A stretch of DNA of 48,096 nucleotides from an uncultured Clostridia bacterium (lineage in GTDB: Bacteria; Bacillota; Clostridia; TANB77; CAG-508), in the NCBI GenBank assembly GCA_947626885.1, contig CANQTX010000013.1, forward strand, positions 1 to 48,096, written 5' to 3'. Of the stretch, positions 28,388 through 36,322 are shown piece after piece. Made by a program: the position numbers and the translations under genes. The notes below the pieces were generated by a model. The model was given only the letters and a program-made list of their open reading frames with translations. It did not search any database and was not told the DNA's origin. How positions within the stretch are numbered: position 1 is the stretch's first letter; every line of letters begins with the position of its first letter.

Positions 28388-28444
28388 TATAGTATTCATT
28401 TTATAAAGTTATCCAAGGATATTAAAGATAAAAAGGAGTATTAG

Positions 28445-29452
28445 GTGGAAGATAGAGAATTATTAAAAGCTGAAATTAATGATATGCAAGAAGAAATAGC
28501 GGAAACATCATTAAGACCTAAAAATTTAAAAGATTATATAGGGCAGACAAAAGTAAAAGAAAATATGAAAGTATATATAGAAGCTGCTAAAAAAAGAGGA
28601 GAAGCTTTAGATCATGTTTTGCTATATGGCCCTCCTGGTTTAGGAAAAACAACACTTTCTAATATTATTGCGAATGAGTTAAATGCTAATATTAAAATTA
28701 CATCAGGACCAGCTATCGAAAAACCAGGGGATTTAGCAGCACTATTAACCAATTTGTCTGATAATGATGTATTATTTATTGATGAAATTCATCGATTGCA
28801 TAAAAACATTGAGGAAATTTTGTATCCTGCCTTGGAGGATTTTAGTTTAGACATTATTATTGGAAAGGGACCAACTGCAAAATCGATTAGATTGGCATTA
28901 CCCAAATTTACATTGGTAGGAGCTACCACAAGAGCGGGTTCTTTGTCGACACCGCTTAGAGATAGATTTGGTATTGTAGAGAAATTAGAATTATATTCTA
29001 CTAAAGATTTAACAACAATTATAAAAAGGTCAAGTGAAATTTTAAAATTGACAATAGATGATGAAGCTACTATAGAGATTGCAAAACGATCAAGAGGAAC
29101 TCCAAGAATTGCAAATCGATTATTAAAAAGAGTGCGAGACTATGCTGCTGTTTTTGGAAATGGAAAGATTACATTAGATGTTGCTAAAACTTCTTTAAAG
29201 AAATTAGAAATTGATGCTTTAGGATTAGATAATGCAGATAGACGAATCTTGGAAATATTAATACATCAATATAAAGGAAAAGCAGTTGGAGTAGAGACAT
29301 TAGCGGCAACATTAAACGAAGAAGTAGAAACAATAGAAGATGTTTATGAGCCATATTTAATGCAAATTGGTTTTTTGGCAAGAACTTCTAGAGGAAGAAA
29401 GGCAACACCAAGTGCTTATGAGTATTTAGGAATTCCCTATTATGATGATTAA
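28445..29452 (+). CDS. ruvB: Holliday junction branch migration ATPase RuvB
   Basis: AAA+ motor that drives branch migration with RuvA. The 335-residue protein has the N-terminal [12 protein letters not shown] signature, Walker A GPPGLGKT at 62-69, Walker [10 protein letters not shown], sensor 1 [18 protein letters not shown] and the C-terminal winged helix ending [11 protein letters not shown]. The start is GTG at 28445, six bases after AAGGAG. ruvA, usually directly upstream, is missing from this window. Confidence 0.96.
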   Translation: MEDRELLKAEINDMQEEIAETSLRPKNLKDYIGQTKVKENMKVYIEAAKKRGEALDHVLLYGPPGLGKTTLSNIIANELNANIKITSGPAIEKPGDLAALLTNLSDNDVLFIDEIHRLHKNIEEILYPALEDFSLDIIIGKGPTAKSIRLALPKFTLVGATTRAGSLSTPLRDRFGIVEKLELYSTKDLTTIIKRSSEILKLTIDDEATIEIAKRSRGTPRIANRLLKRVRDYAAVFGNGKITLDVAKTSLKKLEIDALGLDNADRRILEILIHQYKGKAVGVETLAATLNEEVETIEDVYEPYLMQIGFLARTSRGRKATPSAYEYLGIPYYDD

Positions 29453-29536
29453 GGAACACAAACTAAATCCCCAAATTAATAAAATAACGAATCGATGAAA
29501 GGAATTGTTATATAAAAATAACAAAATAAAAAGAGA

Positions 29537-31090
29537 ATGAAAAGAGTAATTATTATAGGTGCAGGACCAGCGGGTTTAACGGCAGGATATGAATTATTAA
29601 AAAATAAAAAAGAGTATGAGGTAATTATTTTAGAAGAGAGTCAAGAAATAGGTGGCATTTCTAGAACAGTACAGTATCATGGAAATAGAATGGATATTGG
29701 TGGTCATAGATTTTTTTCAAAAAATGAAACAGTAATGAATTTTTGGAAAGATCTTATGCCATTACAGGGAGAAAAATCTTTTGATGATCAAAAATTAGAT
29801 ATTGAAAAACCTTTATCAAAAGGAGGTCCTGATCCAGAAAAAGAAGATACTGTCATGCTGATTCGAAATAGAGTATCTAGAATTTACAGTTTTAATAAAT
29901 TTTTTGATTATCCCATTTGTTTAAAGTGGCAAACATTTGCTAACATGGGATTCATCAGAACAATTCGATCAGGTTTTAGTTATTTAAAGTCAGTATTTTT
30001 CAAAAAAGAAGAAACATCTTTAGAAAATTTTTATATCAATCGTTTTGGAAAAGTTTTATATGGAATGTTTTTTGAAAAATACACAGAAAAATTATGGGGA
30101 AGACACCCCAGAGAAATTTCAGCAGATTGGGGGGCACAAAGAGTCAAAGGGCTTTCCATAAAAGAAGTAATAAAAGATGCTATTTTGAAAGTTTTTGGTA
30201 AAAAAGGAAAGAAGGTGGAAACTTCTCTTATAGAGCAATTTTGGTATCCTAAATTTGGTCCTGGACAGCTTTGGGAAATATTAGCAAAAAAAATCGTAGA
30301 CAAAGGGGGAATCATAAAAAAAGGGCATGCTGTCAAAAACATTAATATAGAAAACAATTTCATAAAGTCTGTAGAATGTATCGTGAATGGAAAACGTGAA
30401 GTAATAGAAGGTGATATTTTTATTTCGTCTATGCCGATAAAAGATTTAATAGAAGGTTTTAAAGGGACACAAGTGCCATTAGAAATAAAAGAAATAGCAA
30501 GTGGACTTCCTTATAGAGATTTTCAAACAGTTGGTATCTTGGTTAAGAGTATTAATTTAAAGAATAAAACAAAGATTAAAACATTGGGAAATATTATTCC
30601 AGATTGTTGGATATATGTTCAAGATCCAAGTGTTAAATTTGGTAGAATACAGATTTTTAATAATTGGTCACCTTATTTAGTAAAAAAACCAGAAGAAACT
30701 GTATGGATTGGACTAGAGTATTTTTGCAATGAGGGAGATATGTATTGGAATATGACAGATGAAGCATTTATTCATTTGGCAATTGATGAATTAGAAAGTA
30801 AAAAAATTATTAATAGAGAAGATGTTTTAGATTTTCATAGAGAAAAAGTAAAAAAAGCATATCCAGCTTATTTTGATACTTATGAACATATGGATACCCT
30901 TATCGCATACTTAAATACAATCGATAATTTATATTGCATTGGAAGAAATGGACAACATCGTTATAACAATATGGATCATTCTATGTTAACTGCTATGGAA
31001 GCTGTAAAAAATATTAAAAATGGTATTTTCAGTAAGGACAATATATGGAACGTAAATACAGAGCAAGAATATCATGAGGGGAAAAAATGA
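29537..31090 (+). CDS. FAD/NAD(P)-binding oxidoreductase, UDP-galactopyranose-mutase-like
   Basis: A 517-residue flavoprotein. The N-terminal dinucleotide fold is GAGPAG at 8-13, followed by the acidic end of strand two ([13 protein letters not shown]). The [16 protein letters not shown] segment and the C-terminal [22 protein letters not shown] resemble UDP-galactopyranose mutases and related HemY-like amine oxidases. The substrate cannot be read from the sequence. The stop overlaps the start of the next membrane gene by four bases (ATGA), so the two are translationally coupled. A joint role in building or flipping a lipid-linked sugar is inference. Confidence 0.72.
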   Translation: MKRVIIIGAGPAGLTAGYELLKNKKEYEVIILEESQEIGGISRTVQYHGNRMDIGGHRFFSKNETVMNFWKDLMPLQGEKSFDDQKLDIEKPLSKGGPDPEKEDTVMLIRNRVSRIYSFNKFFDYPICLKWQTFANMGFIRTIRSGFSYLKSVFFKKEETSLENFYINRFGKVLYGMFFEKYTEKLWGRHPREISADWGAQRVKGLSIKEVIKDAILKVFGKKGKKVETSLIEQFWYPKFGPGQLWEILAKKIVDKGGIIKKGHAVKNINIENNFIKSVECIVNGKREVIEGDIFISSMPIKDLIEGFKGTQVPLEIKEIASGLPYRDFQTVGILVKSINLKNKTKIKTLGNIIPDCWIYVQDPSVKFGRIQIFNNWSPYLVKKPEETVWIGLEYFCNEGDMYWNMTDEAFIHLAIDELESKKIINREDVLDFHREKVKKAYPAYFDTYEHMDTLIAYLNTIDNLYCIGRNGQHRYNNMDHSMLTAMEAVKNIKNGIFSKDNIWNVNTEQEYHEGKK

Positions 31091-33078
31091 AAAAAATAAT
31101 TATTATTTTATTAAAAATTATTTTAATCGCTATTGTTTTAGAATTGATGATTTTTAATATTACTTCTTACCGTACTTTTTGGGGAAAATATGAAAAAAGG
31201 GAATTTTCTAAAGACCAGATACAATTGCTTAAAATTGAAAATGGCGTTGCTTGTTATCAATTGAAAAATTTAAATATTCCTATTGCAACGATAAAAATAC
31301 AATTAAAAGATAAAGATATAAAAAATGTATATGAGTATTATTTTAGTTATTCTGATGAAACCAGTAACAATTATCAGAATATGCCATCAAAAGAATATGT
31401 AGAAGGCTATCATAAATCACAATATACAGTATGCTATCTTTCTGGAAATGTTAATAAATTATTATTACATATAAGTGAGAATATTGCAAAAGATGACTTA
31501 CTTGAAAAAATTACCATTAATGAAAGTGTACCCATTCAATTTAATGCAATTCGTGTTGTTATTTTAATTGCTATTATAGCAAGCTTTTATTGTGTAAAAC
31601 ATGCTACCATTATGGAAGAAGAATATTCTACTACAAACTTAAAGCAAGAGATAATATTATTAGGAATTATTTTTATATTTGCTTTGTTGCTTTATGTAAT
31701 TAATATTTATTCAGTCGCAGAAGATGCAGATAATATGTACAATAAAGATATGGTAGATGCCATTTCTCATAGAAGTTTGAGTTTATTGACTGAGCCAAGC
31801 AAAGCTTTTTTACAATTAGACAATCCGTATGATACTAATGTTAGAGATAGTGTGGTGTCAAGGGGAAAAGATTACATTTGGGATGCAGCGTATTATCAGG
31901 GAAAGTTTTACATGTACTTTGGAATTTTACCAGTTCTGATTATATTTTTACCCTATCATATCCTAACAGGACAATATTTAAAAATAGGATATGTAGGATT
32001 TCTTTTATCTTTTGTGGTTATCATTATGTTAAAAGAAATTCTATGTAAAATTTTAAAAAGATATTTGGATAAAATTCCTTTTCAATTAGTAATATATTTT
32101 TTAATTATGCTATGTGCAGGCAGTTTAGTTTTATATTTAAATGGAAGTATCAGATTTTATGAAATACCGATTATATCAGGCCTATTATGTGTTTTATTGG
32201 GAATTAATTTTATGTTACAATCAATGGAACAAGAGGATAAAAAATATCGTTACATAGCTTTAAGTTGTACTTTTATGGCTTTATCTGTGGCTTGTAGACC
32301 GACGGATCTATTAGCTTCGCTTATTATTATACCATATTTATTGAAACAATTGATTGAAACGACAAAGCAAATAAAATATAACAAAAAATTATTGATAAAA
32401 TGCATATTAGCAATTTGTATTCCCTATATGATAGTTGGAATAGCGCTTATGTGGTATAATTTTGCAAGATTTGGAAATGTTTTTGAATTTGGAGCTAAAT
32501 ATCAGTTGACAATTCAAAACATGACAACTCTAAAAAGTAGAATTTTTACGATTCCAGTAGGATTGATATGCAATTTATTTAGTATACCAAATGTTATACC
32601 AGATTTTCCTTTTATAACGAATCATAACAAAATAGTAACTTTTTTTGGATATTATTATATTGAAAATATGATAGGTGGATTATTTATTTTGGCACCAATA
32701 TGTTTTGCTTGTTTCTTTATCAAAGGAATTTATCAAAAGACAAAAAATAAAGCACTAAAATGGGGCATCAGTTTATTACTTATTACAGGAAGTATGATTG
32801 CCGTAGTAAGTATTGTCATGGCTGGAAGTACAGAGAGATACTTAGTAGACTATGCTTGGATGTTTGTATTGGCTGGCATATTGATATATGGTTGTTTTTA
32901 TCAAATTTTAAAAAGTATGGAAGCCAAAAAAATAATGATAAAAATATTAGGAATAATTACTGTATATACCTTGTTAATCAATATATTAGCAGGAATTGTA
33001 TCAGAAAAAAGTTTTTTCAAACAAAATTCTCCAGAAGTATATGATAGATTAAAATATAGTATATGTTTTTGGGAATAA
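31087..33078 (+). CDS. GT-C-like multi-spanning membrane protein
   Basis: A 663-residue integral membrane protein. One N-terminal helix (about 4-25) is followed by an outside beta-rich domain of about 130 residues, then some ten to eleven helices from about 160. After the third helix comes a long conserved-looking loop, [16 protein letters not shown], and then [11 protein letters not shown] and [16 protein letters not shown] recall this loop from putative glycosyltransferases of Clostridia and Actinobacteria. The Glu-Asp pair is a candidate acidic site. The gene overlaps the preceding flavoenzyme by four bases, which suggests one pathway. Its ribosome-binding site is GAGGGG inside that gene. 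Confidence 0.68.
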   Translation: MKKIIIILLKIILIAIVLELMIFNITSYRTFWGKYEKREFSKDQIQLLKIENGVACYQLKNLNIPIATIKIQLKDKDIKNVYEYYFSYSDETSNNYQNMPSKEYVEGYHKSQYTVCYLSGNVNKLLLHISENIAKDDLLEKITINESVPIQFNAIRVVILIAIIASFYCVKHATIMEEEYSTTNLKQEIILLGIIFIFALLLYVINIYSVAEDADNMYNKDMVDAISHRSLSLLTEPSKAFLQLDNPYDTNVRDSVVSRGKDYIWDAAYYQGKFYMYFGILPVLIIFLPYHILTGQYLKIGYVGFLLSFVVIIMLKEILCKILKRYLDKIPFQLVIYFLIMLCAGSLVLYLNGSIRFYEIPIISGLLCVLLGINFMLQSMEQEDKKYRYIALSCTFMALSVACRPTDLLASLIIIPYLLKQLIETTKQIKYNKKLLIKCILAICIPYMIVGIALMWYNFARFGNVFEFGAKYQLTIQNMTTLKSRIFTIPVGLICNLFSIPNVIPDFPFITNHNKIVTFFGYYYIENMIGGLFILAPICFACFFIKGIYQKTKNKALKWGISLLLITGSMIAVVSIVMAGSTERYLVDYAWMFVLAGILIYGCFYQILKSMEAKKIMIKILGIITVYTLLINILAGIVSEKSFFKQNSPEVYDRLKYSICFWE

Positions 33079-33103
33079 AAATTATTAAAAAAGGATAAAA
33101 ATT

Positions 33104-34141
33104 ATGAAAGTATTTATGCATACCTGTTGTGCGCCTTGTAGTGTATATTGTATTCAAACTCTTAGAAATGAAGGAATAGAGCCAATAGCATATTGGTTTA
33201 ATCCCAATATTCACCCTTATACAGAATACAAAGCGAGAAGAGATACATTAAAAAATTATGCAAAGATGATAGATTTAGATTTAATTATAGAAGAAAATTA
33301 CGGGTTAAAAGAATTTTGTAAAAATGTGGTAGGAGATATAGATAATCGATGTATTAATTATTGTTATCCAATACGTATGGAACAAACAGCTAAATTTGCA
33401 AAAGAAAATGGCTTTGATACTTTTACAACAACACTATTGATTAGTCCTTATCAACAACATGAAGCCATAAAAAAAATATGTGAGGAAATGGCTGAAAAAT
33501 ATCAAATAAACTTTTTGTATAGAGACTTTAGATTAGGGTTTAGAGAAGGACAAAATCAGGCTAGAGAGTTAGGGTTATATATGCAAAAATATTGTGGATG
33601 TATTTTTTCAGAAGAACAAATATCTATACCCCACACAAATACAAAGCCAGATTTACCAGAGGGATTTGAGTTTTTACCAGTTAAAAGAAATATTATAATA
33701 AATAAGGAAAAAAATGACAAAAATCAATATCTAAAATTATTGCTTGAAGCAGATCCAAGCGAAAAGATGGTAGAGAAGTATTTAATAGATGGAGAGGTAT
33801 TTGTTTTAAGTTATAAAGATGATGTAGCATGCATAGCAGTAGTAACAAAATTAGATAATGATACAGTAGAATTAAAAAATATAGTAACAAAAGAAGAATT
33901 TAGAGGAAAAGGTTATGCCAAAAAAATGATAAAATATCTAGCTGATAATTATAAACAAAGATATAAAAAGATGTTAGTTGGAACAACAGAAAATAATATA
34001 CCATTCTATGTAAAACAGGGATTTGATAAATATGAAAAGACAATTAAGAATTTTTTTATAGATAATTATGATAAAGAAATATGGGATGGAGATTTACCTT
34101 GTATTGATAAGTATTATTATTCAAAAGATTTAAAGAAATAA
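33104..34141 (+). CDS. queH: Epoxyqueuosine reductase QueH fused to a GNAT-like domain
   Basis: Residues 1-175 match QueH (DUF208), which reduces epoxyqueuosine to queuosine in tRNA. The iron-sulfur and redox cysteines are present: Cys8-Cys9-x2-Cys12, Cys83 and Cys87 in RCINYCY, and Cys164 and Cys166 in YCGC. A stand-alone QueH ends near that point. Residues 195-345 add a GNAT-type acetyltransferase fold, with acetyl-CoA loop motif Arg267-Gly-Lys-Gly-Tyr-Ala and the typical late motif NNIPFYVKQGF. The frame is continuous and has no internal start with a good ribosome-binding site, so it is a true fusion in this sequence. No other queuosine genes are in the window. What the GNAT part acetylates is unknown. 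Confidence 0.85.
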   Translation: MKVFMHTCCAPCSVYCIQTLRNEGIEPIAYWFNPNIHPYTEYKARRDTLKNYAKMIDLDLIIEENYGLKEFCKNVVGDIDNRCINYCYPIRMEQTAKFAKENGFDTFTTTLLISPYQQHEAIKKICEEMAEKYQINFLYRDFRLGFREGQNQARELGLYMQKYCGCIFSEEQISIPHTNTKPDLPEGFEFLPVKRNIIINKEKNDKNQYLKLLLEADPSEKMVEKYLIDGEVFVLSYKDDVACIAVVTKLDNDTVELKNIVTKEEFRGKGYAKKMIKYLADNYKQRYKKMLVGTTENNIPFYVKQGFDKYEKTIKNFFIDNYDKEIWDGDLPCIDKYYYSKDLKK

Positions 34142-34187
34142 AAGTTAATAACAAAACATATTCTTTTGAAGATTTAAAGGAGAAAAA

Positions 34188-34529
34188 ATGAAAATCTTAT
34201 TTGTAAGGCATGGACAAACAGATTTAAATAATCCAAGAAAAATGCAAGGTATATCGGATTTAGAATTAAATGAAATAGATATAAGTCAAGCTGAAGTAAT
34301 TAGAAATATATTAGAAAAATATAATATAGATTTTATTATAGTTTCGCCATTAAAAAGAGCAATACAAACAGCGAAAATAATAAATACTAATATGCATAAA
34401 AAAATCATAATAGATAAAAGAATAATAGAGATGGATTATGGACTATTAGAAGGAAAGACTTATTTACCAGATTATTGGGATGCTGAATATGGAATAAAAA
34501 ACTGCGAAGTAAAAGAATATAATATTTGA
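34188..34529 (+). pseudogene. Truncated histidine phosphatase family protein
   Basis: The frame opens with the phosphatase RHG motif (FVRHGQTDLNN) and keeps SPLKRAIQTAKII and the acidic IEMDYGLLEGK. It stops at 113 residues. Family members usually have 180-210 and need a second catalytic histidine in a late SHGG-like motif, which is missing. AAGGAG lies before the ATG, so the piece could still be translated. The following sequence belongs to a different broken gene, so the 3' end has been lost by rearrangement. Confidence 0.7.
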
Positions 34530-34556
34530 AATAGAATTTTGTGGTCTTAATATAGA

Positions 34557-34698
34557 ATGAAGCAATTTTATGAAACTTATAAAGATTATCTAATTGTGTC
34601 ACCACTGTTGGCACAAATTAGCTGGATTAATAATTTAAAGAGAATTAGATAGAAGTGGATATATTAAGCAATTATTGATTAAGGAGAGTAAGATTTGA
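34557..34698 (+). pseudogene. Remnant of a DUF1016 (YhcG-type) PD-(D/E)XK nuclease gene
   Basis: One frame from 34557 reads MKQFYETYKD and SPLLAQISWINNL, then stops at 34652. The next frame from 34639 reads RELDRSGYIKQLL to 34698. In DUF1016 proteins an MxQFYxxY segment, an LSPLxxQxSWxxxL segment and an RELxRQIxSxxxERxLLS segment follow each other in this order, from memory. Here the stretch between the second and third has been deleted, and no catalytic nuclease domain remains. The piece is non-functional. Confidence 0.6.
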
Positions 34699-35240
34699 AT
34701 AATAAATTATTAGAAAATAATAGAAACATTATTATTTATACATCTGATGACGGACAAGTAAAAATAGAAGTTAGACTTGAAGATGAAAATGTTTGGCTTA
34801 CACAAAATGCTATGGCTGAGTTATTTGATACAACTAAACAAAACATAAGTCTACATATAAAAAATATATTTGAAGAAAATGAATTGAATGAAGATTCAGT
34901 TGTCAAGGAAAACTTGACAACTGCCTCAGATGGGAAAAACTACAAAACAAAATTCTATAATTTAGATTTAATAATATCAGTTGGATATCGCGTAAAATCA
35001 ATTCGTGGTACTCAATTTAGAATATGGGCAAATAAATTAATAAAGGAATATCTAATAAAAGGATATAATTTAAATGTTGATAGTTTTAAAAATAATGGTG
35101 GAGGAGTATATTCTGAAGAAGTATTAGAAAAAATTAGAGATATTCGTTCATCCGGAAAAGTTTTTTGGAGGAAAATTTTAGATATTTATGCTACAAGTGT
35201 TGATTATGATGCAAAAAATGAACAAACAAAAATATATTAA
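34695..35240 (+). pseudogene. Truncated RhuM family protein
   Basis: From a TTG at 34695 (AAGGAGAG at 34681-34688) the frame gives 181 residues of a RhuM-type protein. It reads VWLTQNAMAELFDTTKQNIS, then TKFYNLDLIISVGYRVKS, RGTQFRIWANKLIKEYL and FWRKILDIYATSVDYD. Full-length members continue to about 330 residues with a C-terminal part lost here. The last residues (NEQTKIY) are read out of frame from the adjoining EAL remnant, so the junction lies near 35215. RhuM genes often sit in restriction and mobile-element neighbourhoods. A truncated product could still be made, but is probably inactive. Confidence 0.75.
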
Positions 35241-35558
35241 AATTATAGACAAATATAATGTAAATAGGAGCAATATAGAATTAGAAATCATGGAGAGCGC
35301 AACGATTGATAAAAATATAGATGTAGTAAAATAGATAAGATATTTGTTGATAAAGCAAACTATAATAGTAATAAAAATATTATAAATTACATAGTTTTAA
35401 TTGCAAAGATGTTAGATGCTGAAATTGTAGTAGAAGGGGTTGAAACGAAGAAACAAGTTGATTTTATAAGAAATTTAGAATGTGATATGATTCAAGGCTA
35501 TTATTATTCAAAACCAATTGAGAAGACTGAAATGGAGAAATATTTCTCTAAAAAATGA
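35218..35558 (+). pseudogene. Remnant of an EAL (c-di-GMP phosphodiesterase) domain
   Basis: One frame from 35218 gives IDKYNVNRSNIELEIMESAT and ends at a TAG at 35332-35334. The next frame gives IDKIFVDK, IAKMLDAEIVVEGVETKKQ and CDMIQGYYYSKPIEKTEMEKYF to 35558. These are recognisable EAL pieces: the IELEITES helix, the KIDKSF strand, the AEGVET motif and the QGYYFSKP end. The segment between the two frames, which normally carries the DDFGTGYSS metal site, is deleted. Nothing upstream of the EAL middle part is left. Confidence 0.8.
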
Positions 35559-35640
35559 ACAGATAGATGAGAAATTTTTAAAAAATCATTTTTAATATGC
35601 AGAAATCTATTCCAAAGAGATATATACACTGCAAAAAAGG

Positions 35641-35669
35641 TTGAAAAATAATAACAATTGTGATATAAT
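35641..35669 (+). promoter_or_regulatory. Promoter of the 3D-domain gene
   Basis: TTGAAA at 35641-35646 and TATAAT at 35664-35669 are separated by 17 bases, with TGA before the -10 forming an extended -10. It lies 37 bases ahead of the start codon. Confidence 0.75.
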
Positions 35670-35706
35670 TAAATTGTAACATATTATGTATACTGGAGGT
35701 GTGGAA

Positions 35707-36123
35707 ATGAAAAAAATATGTAGGAAATTAGTGCTGTTGTTAGCAATTTCCTGTTGCTTTATTTGCTCTGTTCAGGCAGAAGGAGAGACATTACCTTCTC
35801 CACCCCCTGTCATTCAGGAAGAAATCGGGGACAAGAAAATAGGTTCTCCCATTTATGTTGAGGCTACGGCCTACAGCATAGAAGGTCGGACTGCCAGTGG
35901 CAGGTGGACCATAGAGGATAGGACTATTGCAGCTGGTCCAGATTTAGAATTTGGAACGGTTGTGTATATTCCAGAATTTAAGACCGAACGAAACCACGGT
36001 TATTTCGTTGTTGAGGACAGAGGCGGAGCCATTGGTGAGGGAAAAATAGACATTTATATGTCTTCTCTCTCTGAAGCTCGATGCTTTGGTCGAAAAAACA
36101 TTCAAATTTATATTTTTAAATAG
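35707..36123 (+). CDS. Secreted 3D-domain protein
   Basis: A 138-residue exported protein. Residues 1-24 are a signal peptide ending around VQA-EG. After a Pro-rich linker, residues 48-138 form a 3D domain, the double-psi barrel found in MltA-like and Rpf/YuiC-like wall enzymes. The three conserved aspartates are likely Asp79, Asp104 (VEDRGGAIG) and Asp115 (GKIDIYM). A role in cell-wall turnover is inferred from the fold. The ATG at 35707 follows GGAGG by seven bases. Its codons are visibly richer in G and C (for example GGTCGGACTGCCAGTGGC) than those of its neighbours, a sign of recent gain. It stands alone between a promoter and a terminator. Confidence 0.8.
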   Translation: MKKICRKLVLLLAISCCFICSVQAEGETLPSPPPVIQEEIGDKKIGSPIYVEATAYSIEGRTASGRWTIEDRTIAAGPDLEFGTVVYIPEFKTERNHGYFVVEDRGGAIGEGKIDIYMSSLSEARCFGRKNIQIYIFK

Positions 36124-36151
36124 TTGAATAGAGTAAGAAAAATTTTTTTCA

Positions 36152-36187
36152 GGGGAAGAGATGATAAACTTCCCCCCTTTTTTCTTT
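36152..36187 (+). terminator. Terminator after the 3D-domain gene
   Basis: GGGGAAG (36152-36158) and CTTCCCC (36169-36175) pair around a ten-base loop. CC and a T-run follow. Confidence 0.85.
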
Positions 36188-36203
36188 TTTGTTTATAAAT
36201 TAG

Positions 36204-36232
36204 TAGATAAAATATATAATATGTGATACAAT
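36204..36232 (+). promoter_or_regulatory. Candidate promoter of polA
   Basis: TAGATA at 36204-36209 and TACAAT at 36227-36232 are separated by 17 bases. TGA before the -10 gives an extended -10. The -35 match is only partial. Confidence 0.4.
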
Positions 36233-36322
36233 ACCACATAGAGTTATTTCGATAGAAATAAAGATGATGCGTATGATGCGTTCTGTATAGAATAATTAAA
36301 ATATAATTTTAAGGAGGAAGTT

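Noticed and set aside
29500..29525. Short inverted repeat TTGTTAT..ATAACAA ahead of the flavoenzyme gene
   Set aside because: Only seven AT-rich base pairs with no T-run, and likely chance in this composition.
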